NCBI RefSeq assembly: GCF_009828835.1
Contig: NZ_WTTB01000008.1
Span: forward strand, 1-39,436
DNA from: Erysipelothrix urinaevulpis
Lineage (GTDB): Bacteria; Bacillota_I; Bacilli_A; Erysipelotrichales; Erysipelotrichaceae
Length of the DNA stretch: 39,436 bases
Direction of reading: 5' to 3'
Each line of letters begins with the position of its first letter. Position 1 is the stretch's first letter. The notes beneath the pieces are model-generated. The model was not told the DNA's origin. It saw nothing but the letters and a program-made list of their open reading frames with translations, and searched no databases. Below are positions 1-7,132 of this stretch, one piece after another. A program made the translations under genes and the position numbers.

Positions 1-31
1 GTTCTTCTATGGTAATATGTTTATAGCTCAT
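1..31 (-). mobile_element. IS30-family transposase, N-terminal fragment cut by window edge
   Basis: The minus strand reads ATG at 31-29 and then MSYKHITIEE before leaving the window. This is a typical opening of IS30-family transposases (DDE enzymes that move the element by copy and paste). A good ribosome site (AGGAGG) lies just upstream at about 38-45. The element's terminal repeat follows at 98-111, so the element start is inside the window. The family call rests on ten residues, but the matching C-terminal fragment and the inverted repeat at the other window end make it much stronger. Confidence 0.75.
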
Positions 32-97
32 GACGTTTCCTCCTGGTTGTATCGACAAATACATTTTACCACGAGACCGTTATGAGTCTTTTTTATT

Positions 98-111
98 AGT
101 GTTGCACTTAA
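98..111. repeat. IS30 terminal inverted repeat (left copy)
   Basis: On the minus strand this reads TTAAGTGCAACACT. It matches TTAAGCGCAACACT at 39324-39337 in 13 of 14 bases and in opposite orientation relative to the transposase, as expected for the two ends of one IS type. It lies about 67 bases upstream of the transposase start. Confidence 0.7.
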
Positions 112-133
112 TATACTAATTTATCTATTAAAA

Positions 134-193
134 AAACCTAAAAAAGCATATGAATGCTCTTTTAGGTTTCGCCTGCTTTACCAGTAACAATCC
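134..193 (-). promoter_or_regulatory. RAT antiterminator overlapping a terminator, downstream of licT
   Basis: The minus strand reads GGATTGTTACTG (193-182), then GCAGGCGAAACC (176-165). These are the two halves of the ribonucleic antiterminator bound by LicT/SacY/BglG proteins. It overlaps a terminator hairpin (arms about 134-145 and 158-169) ending in a T-run. The first G of the RAT is the last base of the licT stop codon. The normal layout is a LicT-controlled sugar gene directly after this element. Here an IS30 end begins about 22 bases further on, so the target is displaced or lost. Confidence 0.88.
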
Positions 194-1038
194 TATTTAT
201 TTTTTTCTTTTGTTGCTAATCTTTGAATGTGAACGGTTAAATAAAACGACTCATCATCACTTATCTTAATGTTTCTCTCTTGTTCAACATAACGGGATAT
301 ATTTTTGACACAGTGATAAGTGTCTGGCCATTGTTTCTTTAAACTGGCATACAACGGATTATCTTGTTTTAAATAAGCTTCATTTTTTCTAAGTCGCCAC
401 GTAAAGAATTTAAGATGAAGCAGAAAACGTTCGTAACTTAGTGACGGTGTTGTAAAATCTAAAGAAAAATGATTTTTAACAATTTCAACAATCCCTTTTA
501 CTAACTCTAAATCCTCGACAAGCTCATTTAAATTATTTTTTTTCGTGCTTGCGTTAATAATATGTAATGCGATTGAAGACGCTTCTTCATGCTCCAGTTG
601 TACGCCAGTGTATTTTTCAATAATTCTTAGTGCTTCCAAACCAATTCGATACTCTTCTGGGTACAGGTTTTGGACTTCCCAAACTAAAGGATTTGAGATG
701 TTAAGCTGTTGACTGTGTCTCTCGATTGCGAATTCTATATGATCACTCATGCTTAAATATATATAATCATCAAGTTTACTATCCAAATTATCATCTGCAT
801 ACTCTATGATTTCATGAATCATTTCATATTGTTGTTTGCTTAGATTAGAGAGATACTTTCCCCATGATTTAGTCATTTCGTCATCATGAAGCCTAAAGAC
901 TTTTTGGATTTCGTCTTCATTTATCGTTTGATCTGTTGACTTGGAAAACCCAATCCCTTTACCCATTAACACAACCTCAATATCACCATCTTGCGCAAGA
1001 ATGACATTGTTATTAAAGATCTTTTTAATTGTGTACAC
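193..1038 (-). CDS. licT: LicT/BglG-family transcription antiterminator
   Basis: RNA-binding antiterminator that lets polymerase pass a terminator when its beta-glucoside-type PTS sugar is present. Residues 1-56 form the RNA-binding CAT domain (MYTIKKIFNNN, then a conserved MGKGIGF). Two PRD domains follow, with the phosphorylatable histidines visible at H100, H159 (PRD1), H208 and H270 (PRD2), nearly the same positions as in Bacillus subtilis LicT. In this family the PTS phosphorylates PRD1 to inactivate and HPr phosphorylates PRD2 to activate. Length (281 residues) is normal. A RAT-terminator lies in its own leader, so it should control its own synthesis, and a second lies just past its stop. 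The PTS and glucosidase genes normally following it are not in the window. The symbol is by family; the exact sugar is unknown. Confidence 0.93.
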   Translation of the reverse strand: MYTIKKIFNNNVILAQDGDIEVVLMGKGIGFSKSTDQTINEDEIQKVFRLHDDEMTKSWGKYLSNLSKQQYEMIHEIIEYADDNLDSKLDDYIYLSMSDHIEFAIERHSQQLNISNPLVWEVQNLYPEEYRIGLEALRIIEKYTGVQLEHEEASSIALHIINASTKKNNLNELVEDLELVKGIVEIVKNHFSLDFTTPSLSYERFLLHLKFFTWRLRKNEAYLKQDNPLYASLKKQWPDTYHCVKNISRYVEQERNIKISDDESFYLTVHIQRLATKEKNK

Positions 1039-1059
1039 GATAACCCCCTTAATATAAAA

Positions 1060-1115
1060 GGCGACACCAAAAGAACAATTTCTTCTGGTATCGCCTGCAT
1101 TATCAGTAACAATCC
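1060..1115 (-). promoter_or_regulatory. RAT antiterminator-terminator in the licT leader
   Basis: The minus strand carries GGATTGTTACTG (1115-1104) and GCAGGCGATACC (1098-1087), which can form the RAT hairpin. The 3' half is shared with a terminator whose arms are GGCGATACC (1095-1087) and GGTGTCGCC (1068-1060), followed by a T-rich stretch. Binding by LicT would block the terminator and allow read-through into licT, giving positive autoregulation. Confidence 0.9.
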
Positions 1116-1137
1116 TAGTGTAAACATCTACAAACCA

Positions 1138-1165
1138 AGTATAACATAAACCGCTTACATGTCAA
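1138..1165 (-). promoter_or_regulatory. Promoter of licT with an overlapping cre site
   Basis: The minus strand shows -35 TTGACA (1165-1160), a 16-base spacer and -10 TATACT (1143-1138), about 22 bases before the RAT. Within the spacer, ATGTAAGCGGTTTAT (1160-1146) fits the CcpA catabolite-response consensus WTGNAANCGNWNNCW with one mismatch. CcpA bound there would block polymerase, which suits a sugar-utilisation regulator. Confidence 0.7.
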
Positions 1166-1175
1166 TCGTTAGCGT

Positions 1176-2765
1176 TTAGTCTTCCTCTAAAATTTCGATT
1201 ATTTTATTGCCATTGACTTTGACTTTAAGACGGTCGTTTGCTTTATAGAATGGTAATTTATCATCTAAAGACAACGAAACATTGTATATTTCATCACTCT
1301 CTTCAACCATTAAATAATAGAATGTATTCCCTTCAATTTGAACTTGTTTAATCTCAGTTATGGTTATTGTTAATTCTTGACTATCCTCTGGTAACAATGT
1401 ATCGGAATCAGCATGAAGTGCAAGGTATGTTTTCTCGACTTCTTTAATTGTTGATCCGACTGATGATTTTGTATAGTCTTGGTAATCAACCATAGAAAAA
1501 CCTCGAATAACACCTGATTGATCTTTTAAAGACATCACATATGTTGGATAACCACCAACATTTTGTAAAACAGGTGTTGTTGGGACATAATTTTTTTCTT
1601 GAATTGAACCAATTGATGTTGCTTCCGCAGTCGTCAACGAGATACCGGGTAGGTCAAGACTCAATGCTTTTCCTGTTTTAGTACTCATAAATAACAATCC
1701 GGTTGTTGAGCCTTCATCTAAACTAATCGGTCTTATTCCCGTAAATACATAAATCTCATCATCAATTGAAACATAATTATAGGTTCCATTATCTTGATCG
1801 ATGACTTTTACACCAACTTGTTGCATTTTTGAATTAATATACCCTTTAGACAAACTGTAATGATCTTTCGCATGTGAGAGTAACATCGGTGTTGGGTAAA
1901 CTAAGTCAACCCATTCTGGAACATCATCAATTTTATAATTTTTACTCTCACCGCTCACTGCATCTACTACAATGATTGACTTAACATTTTGAGCGCCCCA
2001 TAAACCAACCTCTTTGGTCAATGTACTAACAATCCAATAAGGATGACCCTCATCGTTGACCTCAAAATTCCAACCACCAAGGTATGAAAATTTATGATTA
2101 AAGGCAACATGACGTTTTAAATTATAATGCAAAGGTGCGCCTGGATAATATTTCATCGGTTGCTTCAAAGTAATAATTTCTGCTTTGGCATTTGTATTAC
2201 CTGATCCTGTTTGAACCATTACATAATAAGGAACTCCTTTATTTAAATTTAGTAATTGTTTGATTGGGCTTGAATACTTAAACGGAGCAACGCGTACCAT
2301 CTCCCCTTTATAATTTATTTGGGAGAAATCTCTATTATTGATATCAAACATTGATGAGACATCACTCAATTCCCCAATTTTCTTTTCAGCTGACAATAAA
2401 GCTGAATCTTTATCAACATAAGACATTTCAACAGTATGATCTTTTCCATATAAATCTGAAAACTCAACCTGTTCAATTGTTCCAATAACATTCGCATATT
2501 TTTTAGCATTGATCATTCTTGATGACATTAATCCACCAAGTACAAAAACGATTGCAAAGAATAACGCCATTCCTGAGAATAGCTTAATAAACTTTTTGTA
2601 ATCGTTACGATTCAAAAGCAAAATTCCTGCAATGAGTAAGATAAACCCACTCAAATAGACCATTGACTCAACTTTCATAAAATTGTAAGTGTTTCCGTTC
2701 CATATATCTAAGACGATAAATACAACACTTACGAGTACAATTAATACTTTTCTTGATACTTTCAT
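1176..2765 (-). CDS. Large membrane-anchored protein of unknown function
   Basis: I do not recognise the family well enough to name a function. The first ~85 residues hold three hydrophobic membrane segments. The remaining ~440 residues are hydrophilic with many beta-strand-like stretches and no cysteine-rich or nucleotide-binding motif, so they probably face one side of the membrane as a folded domain. I chose the ATG at 2765 (529 residues) because AGAGAGG sits at proper spacing before it; an in-frame ATG six codons earlier lacks a good site. It shares an upstream region with the divergent PTS operon, including the palindromes at 2827-2873, so it may be co-regulated. No terminator separates it from licT apart from the RAT element. 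Confidence 0.75.
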   Translation of the reverse strand: MKVSRKVLIVLVSVVFIVLDIWNGNTYNFMKVESMVYLSGFILLIAGILLLNRNDYKKFIKLFSGMALFFAIVFVLGGLMSSRMINAKKYANVIGTIEQVEFSDLYGKDHTVEMSYVDKDSALLSAEKKIGELSDVSSMFDINNRDFSQINYKGEMVRVAPFKYSSPIKQLLNLNKGVPYYVMVQTGSGNTNAKAEIITLKQPMKYYPGAPLHYNLKRHVAFNHKFSYLGGWNFEVNDEGHPYWIVSTLTKEVGLWGAQNVKSIIVVDAVSGESKNYKIDDVPEWVDLVYPTPMLLSHAKDHYSLSKGYINSKMQQVGVKVIDQDNGTYNYVSIDDEIYVFTGIRPISLDEGSTTGLLFMSTKTGKALSLDLPGISLTTAEATSIGSIQEKNYVPTTPVLQNVGGYPTYVMSLKDQSGVIRGFSMVDYQDYTKSSVGSTIKEVEKTYLALHADSDTLLPEDSQELTITITEIKQVQIEGNTFYYLMVEESDEIYNVSLSLDDKLPFYKANDRLKVKVNGNKIIEILEED

Positions 2766-2826
2766 AATAAAACCTCTCTTCATCTCTATTTTAACAAGTT
2801 TAACAACTGAGATAAAGGCTAGTGTT

Positions 2827-2873
2827 TGAAATTAATTTTCATAATTACGCTTTGGTATTGAAAACTAATTTCA
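2827..2873. promoter_or_regulatory. Twin palindromic operators, probably for the RpiR-type regulator
   Basis: Two copies of the palindrome TGAAA-N5-TTTCA occur at 2827-2841 and 2859-2873, 32 bases (about three helical turns) apart. The flanks also pair with each other as a 17-base inverted repeat with one mismatch. The second copy covers the -35 box of the PTS promoter, so binding would repress. The operon's own regulator belongs to the RpiR/MurR family, whose operators are palindromes of this kind. The assignment to that protein is inference from position. Confidence 0.65.
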
Positions 2874-2886
2874 AATGTGGTACTTT
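2858..2886 (+). promoter_or_regulatory. Promoter of the PTS operon
   Basis: -35 TTGAAA (2858-2863), 17-base spacer, -10 TACTTT (2881-2886). The -35 lies inside the second palindromic operator. Just downstream, ATGTAAGGGCTTACC (2889-2903) resembles a CcpA cre site with two mismatches, one in the central CG, so its function is doubtful. Confidence 0.6.
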
Positions 2887-2919
2887 ACATGTAAGGGCTT
2901 ACCCAAAGGGAGGGAATAA

Positions 2920-3204
2920 ATGGACGAGTTTAAGGCAAAAGTGTTTGAATTAATCACATTATCTGGGACTGCTAAGAGTATGGTCTACGAAGCACTTGAT
3001 GTTGCGAAAGATAGCAAAGAAGAGGCTTTCGCATTATTAAAAGAAGCAGATGAGTTATTAAAACAAGCACATCGAGTACAGAGTAACTTTTTAGGGGACC
3101 AACTCATGGAAAGTACAACATTATTGATGGTACATGCTCAAGATCACATGATGCATGCATCTGAAGTGAGAAGTTTAGCAGAAGCTATTCTTAATTTAAT
3201 CTAG
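2920..3204 (+). CDS. PTS lactose/cellobiose-family IIA component
   Basis: Cytoplasmic phosphocarrier that takes phosphate from HPr and passes it to the IIB protein during sugar uptake. The 94-residue all-helical protein carries the family motif VHAQDHMM. H72 is the expected phosphorylated histidine and H76 the second conserved one. This is slightly shorter than the usual 100-115 residues, missing a few at the N-terminus. AAGGGAGGG lies six bases before the ATG. It is first in an operon with IIC (16 bases on) and IIB. The real sugar cannot be read from the sequence; the family handles cellobiose, chitobiose and lactose. Confidence 0.92.
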   Translation: MDEFKAKVFELITLSGTAKSMVYEALDVAKDSKEEAFALLKEADELLKQAHRVQSNFLGDQLMESTTLLMVHAQDHMMHASEVRSLAEAILNLI

Positions 3205-3220
3205 GAGGATAAAATAGAAG

Positions 3221-4507
3221 ATGGAAAAATTATTTAGTTTTATTGAAGATAAGCTATTACCGCCTTTAGCTGGTTTAGCAGAACAAAGATATTTACGTGC
3301 AATTCGTGATGGTATTATTTCAACGATGCCACTTGTCATGATTGGTAGTTTCTATATATTAGTTGTTATGTTCCCAATTCCTGCATGGCGTTCATTCATT
3401 GAACCTTGGATTGGAAATATGATGTTACCATTTAGAATTACAATCGGTTTAATGGCTGTCTATGCTTCATATGGTATGGGTTCATCCCTTGCTCGTAGTT
3501 ACGACTTAGATGGAACATCAGGTGGATCATTATCATTGGCTGCATTCTTAATGACCATTATTCCTCAAGTTGCTCAACTTGAAGATGGAACAGGCTTAGG
3601 TTTTGTATTACCAATGGAGTATTTAGGTGGAGCGGGAATGTTTACCGCAATCTTAACAATGATCTTAGCTGTAGAAATCTTACGTTTTACACAAAAAAAT
3701 AATTTAACGATTCGTTTACCAGAACAAGTTCCAGCATCTGTTGCTCGTTCATTTGAAGCAATTATTCCTGGAATGATTACAATTACAATTGTATGGATTA
3801 TCTCTGTAGTCTTAGGGTTAAATGTTAACCAATTGATTATGCAACTCTTCTCACCTTTGGTGAACATTGCAGGTAATTCCTATTTAGGTGTTGTTATCCC
3901 TACTGTTCTTATTACATTATTATGGGCATCAGGTATCCATGGTGTTTCAATTATTGGTTCATTGTTACGTCCAATTTGGTTAGTTCTACTTGAACAAAAT
4001 ATGACAGCTGTCGCCAATGGACAAGTCCCAGGAAACATTGGAACCGAAGGATTCTACGACTTATTTGTTTGGATTGGAGGATCAGGGGGTACTCTTGCAC
4101 TGTGTATTCTATTTATGTTCTCAAAGTCGACATATCTTAAACAAATTGGTAAACTATCAGTAGTACCAGGTATCTTTAATATTAACGAACCAATTATCTT
4201 TGGTGCACCGATTGTTTTAAACCCTGTCTTAGCAATTCCGTTTATTGTTGGACCTTTCTTAACATCAACAATTACATATATTGCGATGAAGTTTGAACTT
4301 GTTGCGAAAGTTAGTGTTGTAACACCCTTTGCTATTCCAGCACCGATTAAAGCATACTTATCCACAAATGGTGATTGGAGAGCTGTCGTTCTTGTCCTAA
4401 TCAACTTTGCGATTTACTTTGCAGTCTTTGCACCATTTGTTAAAGCGTACGACAAACAAATGTTAGCAGAAGAGGAAGCTACATTGAAATTGAAAGGTGA
4501 AAATTAA
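3221..4507 (+). CDS. PTS cellobiose-family IIC permease
   Basis: Membrane channel of a cellobiose/diacetylchitobiose-type phosphotransferase system, which moves the sugar in while IIB phosphorylates it. It is 428 residues with about ten hydrophobic segments. The family N-terminus is clear (FIEDKLLPPLAGLAEQRYLR, DGIISTMPLVMIGSF), and so is the conserved stretch around FNINEPIIFGAPIVLNP, where a glutamate sits in the substrate site of ChbC-like proteins. GGAGG precedes the start at 3221. The stop overlaps the IIB start by one base (TAATG), so the two are probably translationally coupled. Confidence 0.94.
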   Translation: MEKLFSFIEDKLLPPLAGLAEQRYLRAIRDGIISTMPLVMIGSFYILVVMFPIPAWRSFIEPWIGNMMLPFRITIGLMAVYASYGMGSSLARSYDLDGTSGGSLSLAAFLMTIIPQVAQLEDGTGLGFVLPMEYLGGAGMFTAILTMILAVEILRFTQKNNLTIRLPEQVPASVARSFEAIIPGMITITIVWIISVVLGLNVNQLIMQLFSPLVNIAGNSYLGVVIPTVLITLLWASGIHGVSIIGSLLRPIWLVLLEQNMTAVANGQVPGNIGTEGFYDLFVWIGGSGGTLALCILFMFSKSTYLKQIGKLSVVPGIFNINEPIIFGAPIVLNPVLAIPFIVGPFLTSTITYIAMKFELVAKVSVVTPFAIPAPIKAYLSTNGDWRAVVLVLINFAIYFAVFAPFVKAYDKQMLAEEEATLKLKGEN

Positions 4508-4821
4508 TGGCTGATTTAAGAGTTTTATTTGTCTGCTCACAAGGAATGTCGAGTGAAATTGCAGTCAATGCATTAAAAGATGAAGGTGCAAAAAACGGCA
4601 TTGAAATTGAAGTCAAAGCTGTAAGCACTCAAGAATTTGAAGATGAAATAAAAAATGATTGGAACTGTGCTCTTGTTGCTCCACAAATACGCCACCGTTT
4701 TAAAGTATTAAAACCGATGGCAGAGACAATTAATGTACCTTGTGAAATGATTGAACCAATGGCTTATACACCATTAGGTGGACCAAAATTATTAAAACAG
4801 GTCCAGGACTTAACAAAATAG
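4507..4821 (+). CDS. PTS lactose/cellobiose-family IIB component
   Basis: Cytoplasmic phosphotransfer protein of 104 residues that carries phosphate on a cysteine and hands it to the incoming sugar. The opening beta-strand and P-loop, LRVLFVCSQGMSSE, places the catalytic cysteine at C10, as in ChbB/CelA. The rest fits the Rossmann-like IIB fold (LVAPQIRHRF). Its start overlaps the IIC stop. With IIA and IIC it makes a complete set, but no phospho-glycosidase lies in the operon, so the hydrolase must be encoded elsewhere. Confidence 0.92.
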   Translation: MADLRVLFVCSQGMSSEIAVNALKDEGAKNGIEIEVKAVSTQEFEDEIKNDWNCALVAPQIRHRFKVLKPMAETINVPCEMIEPMAYTPLGGPKLLKQVQDLTK

Positions 4822-4832
4822 TTTATAATAAG

Positions 4833-4861
4833 AGAAAGGGTGGTAACATCCCTTTCTTTTT
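4833..4861 (+). terminator. Terminator or attenuator between PTS genes and rpiR-type gene
   Basis: The hairpin AGAAAGGG (4833-4840) / CCCTTTCT (4850-4857) has a nine-base loop and is followed by five T. It would end most PTS transcripts and allow partial read-through into the regulator gene that follows directly. Confidence 0.7.
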
Positions 4862-4874
4862 GCAAGGAGGGTTT

Positions 4875-5657
4875 ATGAAATACAAAACAAGTATCATTGA
4901 TTCAATTGATCCTTCATCTGATCAATTTACCAGTAACGAAAAAAAGATTGCAACCTTTATTAGTCATAATTTAGGAATCATTCCAGAAATGACAATTCAA
5001 GAACTTTCAGACCGAACCGGAACAAGTCCGGCCGCTATCAGTCGTTTTTGTAAAAAAATTGATAGTGATAGTTTTCAGTCCTTTAAAGTGAACCTGTCAT
5101 CAGAGCTTGCATTGCGTCCTTATATTAATGAAAATGTCCAAAGTATCGATTCTGTTGACGCTGAAACAATTTTGAGTATCAATACAAACTTAATGAAATC
5201 AACCTTGGAAAACATCGACGAAGAGCAAATTGATCAAGCAATTGCTGCCATTCAAAAGGCCGATATAATCTTCGTTCATGGTATTGGTTTTTCAAAATTA
5301 AGCGCACAAAACATACGGTTGAAGTGGAGCCTGGTTGGGAAAACAATTATTATTGTTGAAGAGCTGGACTTTGCTCGTTCAACTTTACCCACTGTTGCTG
5401 ACAGTGCCTTGTTTATTGCGCTGTCTAATTCTGGTAAGTCTGTTGAGATTTTGAGTCTATTGTCAACTGTAAAGGATTTAAATATTCCAACACTTGCAAT
5501 TACTCGTAATAACGGAAATACATTAGCAATGAATACTGATATCCAATTGCACACTGCAAGTTTAAGCAGTAAACCTTCTGCAACAACCCCATCATTTTAT
5601 AGTCAATCAATCTTGATAGATTATCTCTATTTTAGATATTTAGAAAAAATGGAATAA
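4875..5657 (+). CDS. RpiR/MurR-family transcriptional regulator
   Basis: DNA-binding regulator that senses a phosphosugar. Residues 1-75 form the RpiR-type helix-turn-helix (NEKKIATFISHNLG, then ELSDRTGTSPAAISRFCKKI). Residues ~105-250 form a SIS phosphosugar-binding domain (IFVHGIGFSKLSAQN, LFIALSNSGKS). The 260-residue start at ATG 4875 has AAGGAGG five bases upstream; an in-frame TTG at 4860 is less likely. It follows the PTS genes after a hairpin. The two TGAAA-N5-TTTCA palindromes at the operon promoter are its likely operators, making it a local repressor lifted by the imported sugar phosphate. The ligand is unknown. Confidence 0.92.
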   Translation: MKYKTSIIDSIDPSSDQFTSNEKKIATFISHNLGIIPEMTIQELSDRTGTSPAAISRFCKKIDSDSFQSFKVNLSSELALRPYINENVQSIDSVDAETILSINTNLMKSTLENIDEEQIDQAIAAIQKADIIFVHGIGFSKLSAQNIRLKWSLVGKTIIIVEELDFARSTLPTVADSALFIALSNSGKSVEILSLLSTVKDLNIPTLAITRNNGNTLAMNTDIQLHTASLSSKPSATTPSFYSQSILIDYLYFRYLEKME

Positions 5658-5676
5658 AAAAATCGACATAAACTAT

Positions 5677-5725
5677 ACCCTATAGAATAGACATGAAAAT
5701 TAAAAGTCTATCTATAGGGTTTTTT
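5677..5725 (+). terminator. Terminator after the RpiR-type gene
   Basis: ACCCTATAGA-A-TAGAC (5677-5692) pairs with GTCTATCTATAGGGT (5706-5720), a 15-pair stem with one bulged A, followed by TTTTTT. Confidence 0.88.
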
Positions 5726-5841
5726 GTTTGCTTCAAAGTATAATACAAGAAATAGAAATGAATTCAAAACAGTATCCAACTTTTAACGAAGTGTCATTGA
5801 GAATGACAGATTTCATAAATTACTCCAAGTATTAAGTAGTT

Positions 5842-5878
5842 AAAAATGCCAACCTAAATACTTTAGATTGGCATTTTT
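5842..5878. terminator. Bidirectional hairpin before the DHFR-like gene end
   Basis: AAAAATGCCAA (5842-5852) pairs with TTGGCATTTTT (5868-5878), with inner arms CTAAA/TTTAG. A-run and T-run on both sides allow use in either direction. Its position 57 bases past the end of the minus-strand reductase gene suits a terminator for that gene. The rest of 5658-5934 holds no gene I can support. Confidence 0.75.
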
Positions 5879-5934
5879 TATAATGTTTTTTTATTTACGT
5901 GTCCTTGATACGGGTACTGTGTATATTCATTTTT

Positions 5935-6459
5935 TTATTTTTTATAGCATAAATAAACGATGCCATTTTTCATGAAGGTATTTTGTAGAATAAGGTTTAG
6001 CTTGCGATCATGCTTTGCAAACAAAGGAATTCCACGACCAATAAGTTTGGGAATGACTGCTATATAATATTCATCAATCATGTTTTCCTCAACGAGTGGT
6101 TTAATAATTTTAGAACCGCCTACAATCCATATATCCTTACCACTTTTCTTTTTTAATACATTCACAGTCTCATTTACAGATTGACTTGTAAACTTTATAT
6201 TTTTTTCTTGTGTTAACTTTTTGTGAGTAAAAACAATGGACTGACTGTCTTTATATGGGTAATTATTGGGGGATAATTGATTTGTAATCTGATCATAGGT
6301 AGTGTAACCCATTAACACAGTATCCACAGTGTCATAAAATTTTGTATAACTATCATCCGTCTCATAATTTTCTACCTCAAGCCAATCAATCCCTCCCTTA
6401 AGATCTGCAATATAACCATCTAGACTCATTGAAATAAATAACTTAACCTTTCGTGTCAT
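5935..6459 (-). CDS. Dihydrofolate reductase-fold protein (RibD C-terminal type)
   Basis: 174-residue member of the small stand-alone RibD-C/DHFR-like group (YwjB/YyaP type), NADPH-dependent by fold; the substrate is unknown. Visible marks are KLFISMSLDGYIAD at the N-terminus, VDTVLMGYTTYD, and the dinucleotide-binding stretch DIWIVGGSKIIKPL followed by DEYYIAVIPKLIGRGIPLF. I chose ATG 6459 because AGAGAGGTG precedes it at good spacing; the longer reading frame upstream has no ribosome site and overlaps the divergent regulator. It is not a canonical FolA. It lies back to back with a TetR-type gene (84 bases apart), which suggests local control by that repressor. Confidence 0.88.
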   Translation of the reverse strand: MTRKVKLFISMSLDGYIADLKGGIDWLEVENYETDDSYTKFYDTVDTVLMGYTTYDQITNQLSPNNYPYKDSQSIVFTHKKLTQEKNIKFTSQSVNETVNVLKKKSGKDIWIVGGSKIIKPLVEENMIDEYYIAVIPKLIGRGIPLFAKHDRKLNLILQNTFMKNGIVYLCYKK

Positions 6460-6484
6460 TGTATCACCTCTCTTTAATTCTATA

Positions 6485-6512
6485 ATGATATACTTAAGAT
6501 AACGAGAGACAA
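6485..6512 (-). promoter_or_regulatory. Possible promoter of the DHFR-like gene
   Basis: Minus strand TTGTCT (6512-6507), 16-base spacer, TATCAT (6490-6485). It sits in the 84-base divergent region shared with the TetR-type gene. I saw no clean palindromic operator there. Confidence 0.45.
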
Positions 6513-6543
6513 TATTCAAATCTGTCGCAAAGGAGGTCTTTTT

Positions 6544-7065
6544 ATGAATAAACACACAATATGGTCAAAAACAATCATGATACTGTTCAAGACAAATCAA
6601 TCTTTTTACAGTCTTTCAGTGGAAACATTATGTAAGGAAATCGGTATTCATCGTTCTACATTTTATCGTTATTTTAATAGTAAATATGACTTACTCCAAT
6701 TTGGTGTTAATCTATTATGGACCGATTACTTTCACAGCTTTAACAAAGAAATTTTACTCAAGCCTTTTACATCATCTAATGATTTTTATCAATATTCTAA
6801 TGCAAAAAAATTGATACAAAGCCAACGAAATTACCCTGAAGTTCTACAAGACATTCAAAATTTAACACTTTCTAAACTTGAAGACTATTATAAATCAGCG
6901 TTAAACGATGCGAATAATCTACATGCAGGATTTATTATTGCTACGATTAATTACTTGGATGAATGGAATCATAAAGCACAGAAACCCTTAACAGAATTAG
7001 ACATAATATTTAACGCACTTTGCGCATCATCGTTACATAAAATCAAAAAGCTATCACAAACTTAG
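6544..7065 (+). CDS. TetR-family transcriptional regulator
   Basis: 173-residue DNA-binding protein. Residues ~10-55 hold the TetR helix-turn-helix (SVETLCKEIGIHRSTFYRYF, then NSKYDLL). The C-terminal part is helical and probably forms the dimer and ligand domain, as in the DhaS-like TetR group. A strong AAAGGAGG lies seven bases before the ATG. It is divergent from the DHFR-like gene, its most likely target along with itself. Its stop codon lies in the loop of a hairpin that works as the terminator of the opposite gene. The ligand cannot be inferred. Confidence 0.88.
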   Translation: MNKHTIWSKTIMILFKTNQSFYSLSVETLCKEIGIHRSTFYRYFNSKYDLLQFGVNLLWTDYFHSFNKEILLKPFTSSNDFYQYSNAKKLIQSQRNYPEVLQDIQNLTLSKLEDYYKSALNDANNLHAGFIIATINYLDEWNHKAQKPLTELDIIFNALCASSLHKIKKLSQT

Positions 7066-7074
7066 TTGTGATAG
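7046..7074 (-). terminator. Terminator of the FrnE-like gene, inside the tetR 3' end
   Basis: CTATCACAA (7051-7059) and TTGTGATAG (7066-7074) form a nine-pair stem. In minus-strand direction it is followed by CTTTTTG, so it fits termination of the gene at 7133-7831. The stop codon of the plus-strand TetR gene is in the loop. Confidence 0.7.
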
Positions 7075-7132
7075 CCTTAGGCCTAATATCTCTAGATTTA
7101 GTCTCAATCCTTTAATAAGATTTAACGACTGT

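Noticed and set aside
2889-2903. cre site downstream of the PTS promoter
   Set aside because: Two mismatches, one of them in the central CG. It is mentioned in the promoter entry but not claimed as a feature.
6460-6543. TetR operator in the divergent region
   Set aside because: The CTTAAG core has no symmetric flanks, and I could find no convincing palindrome.
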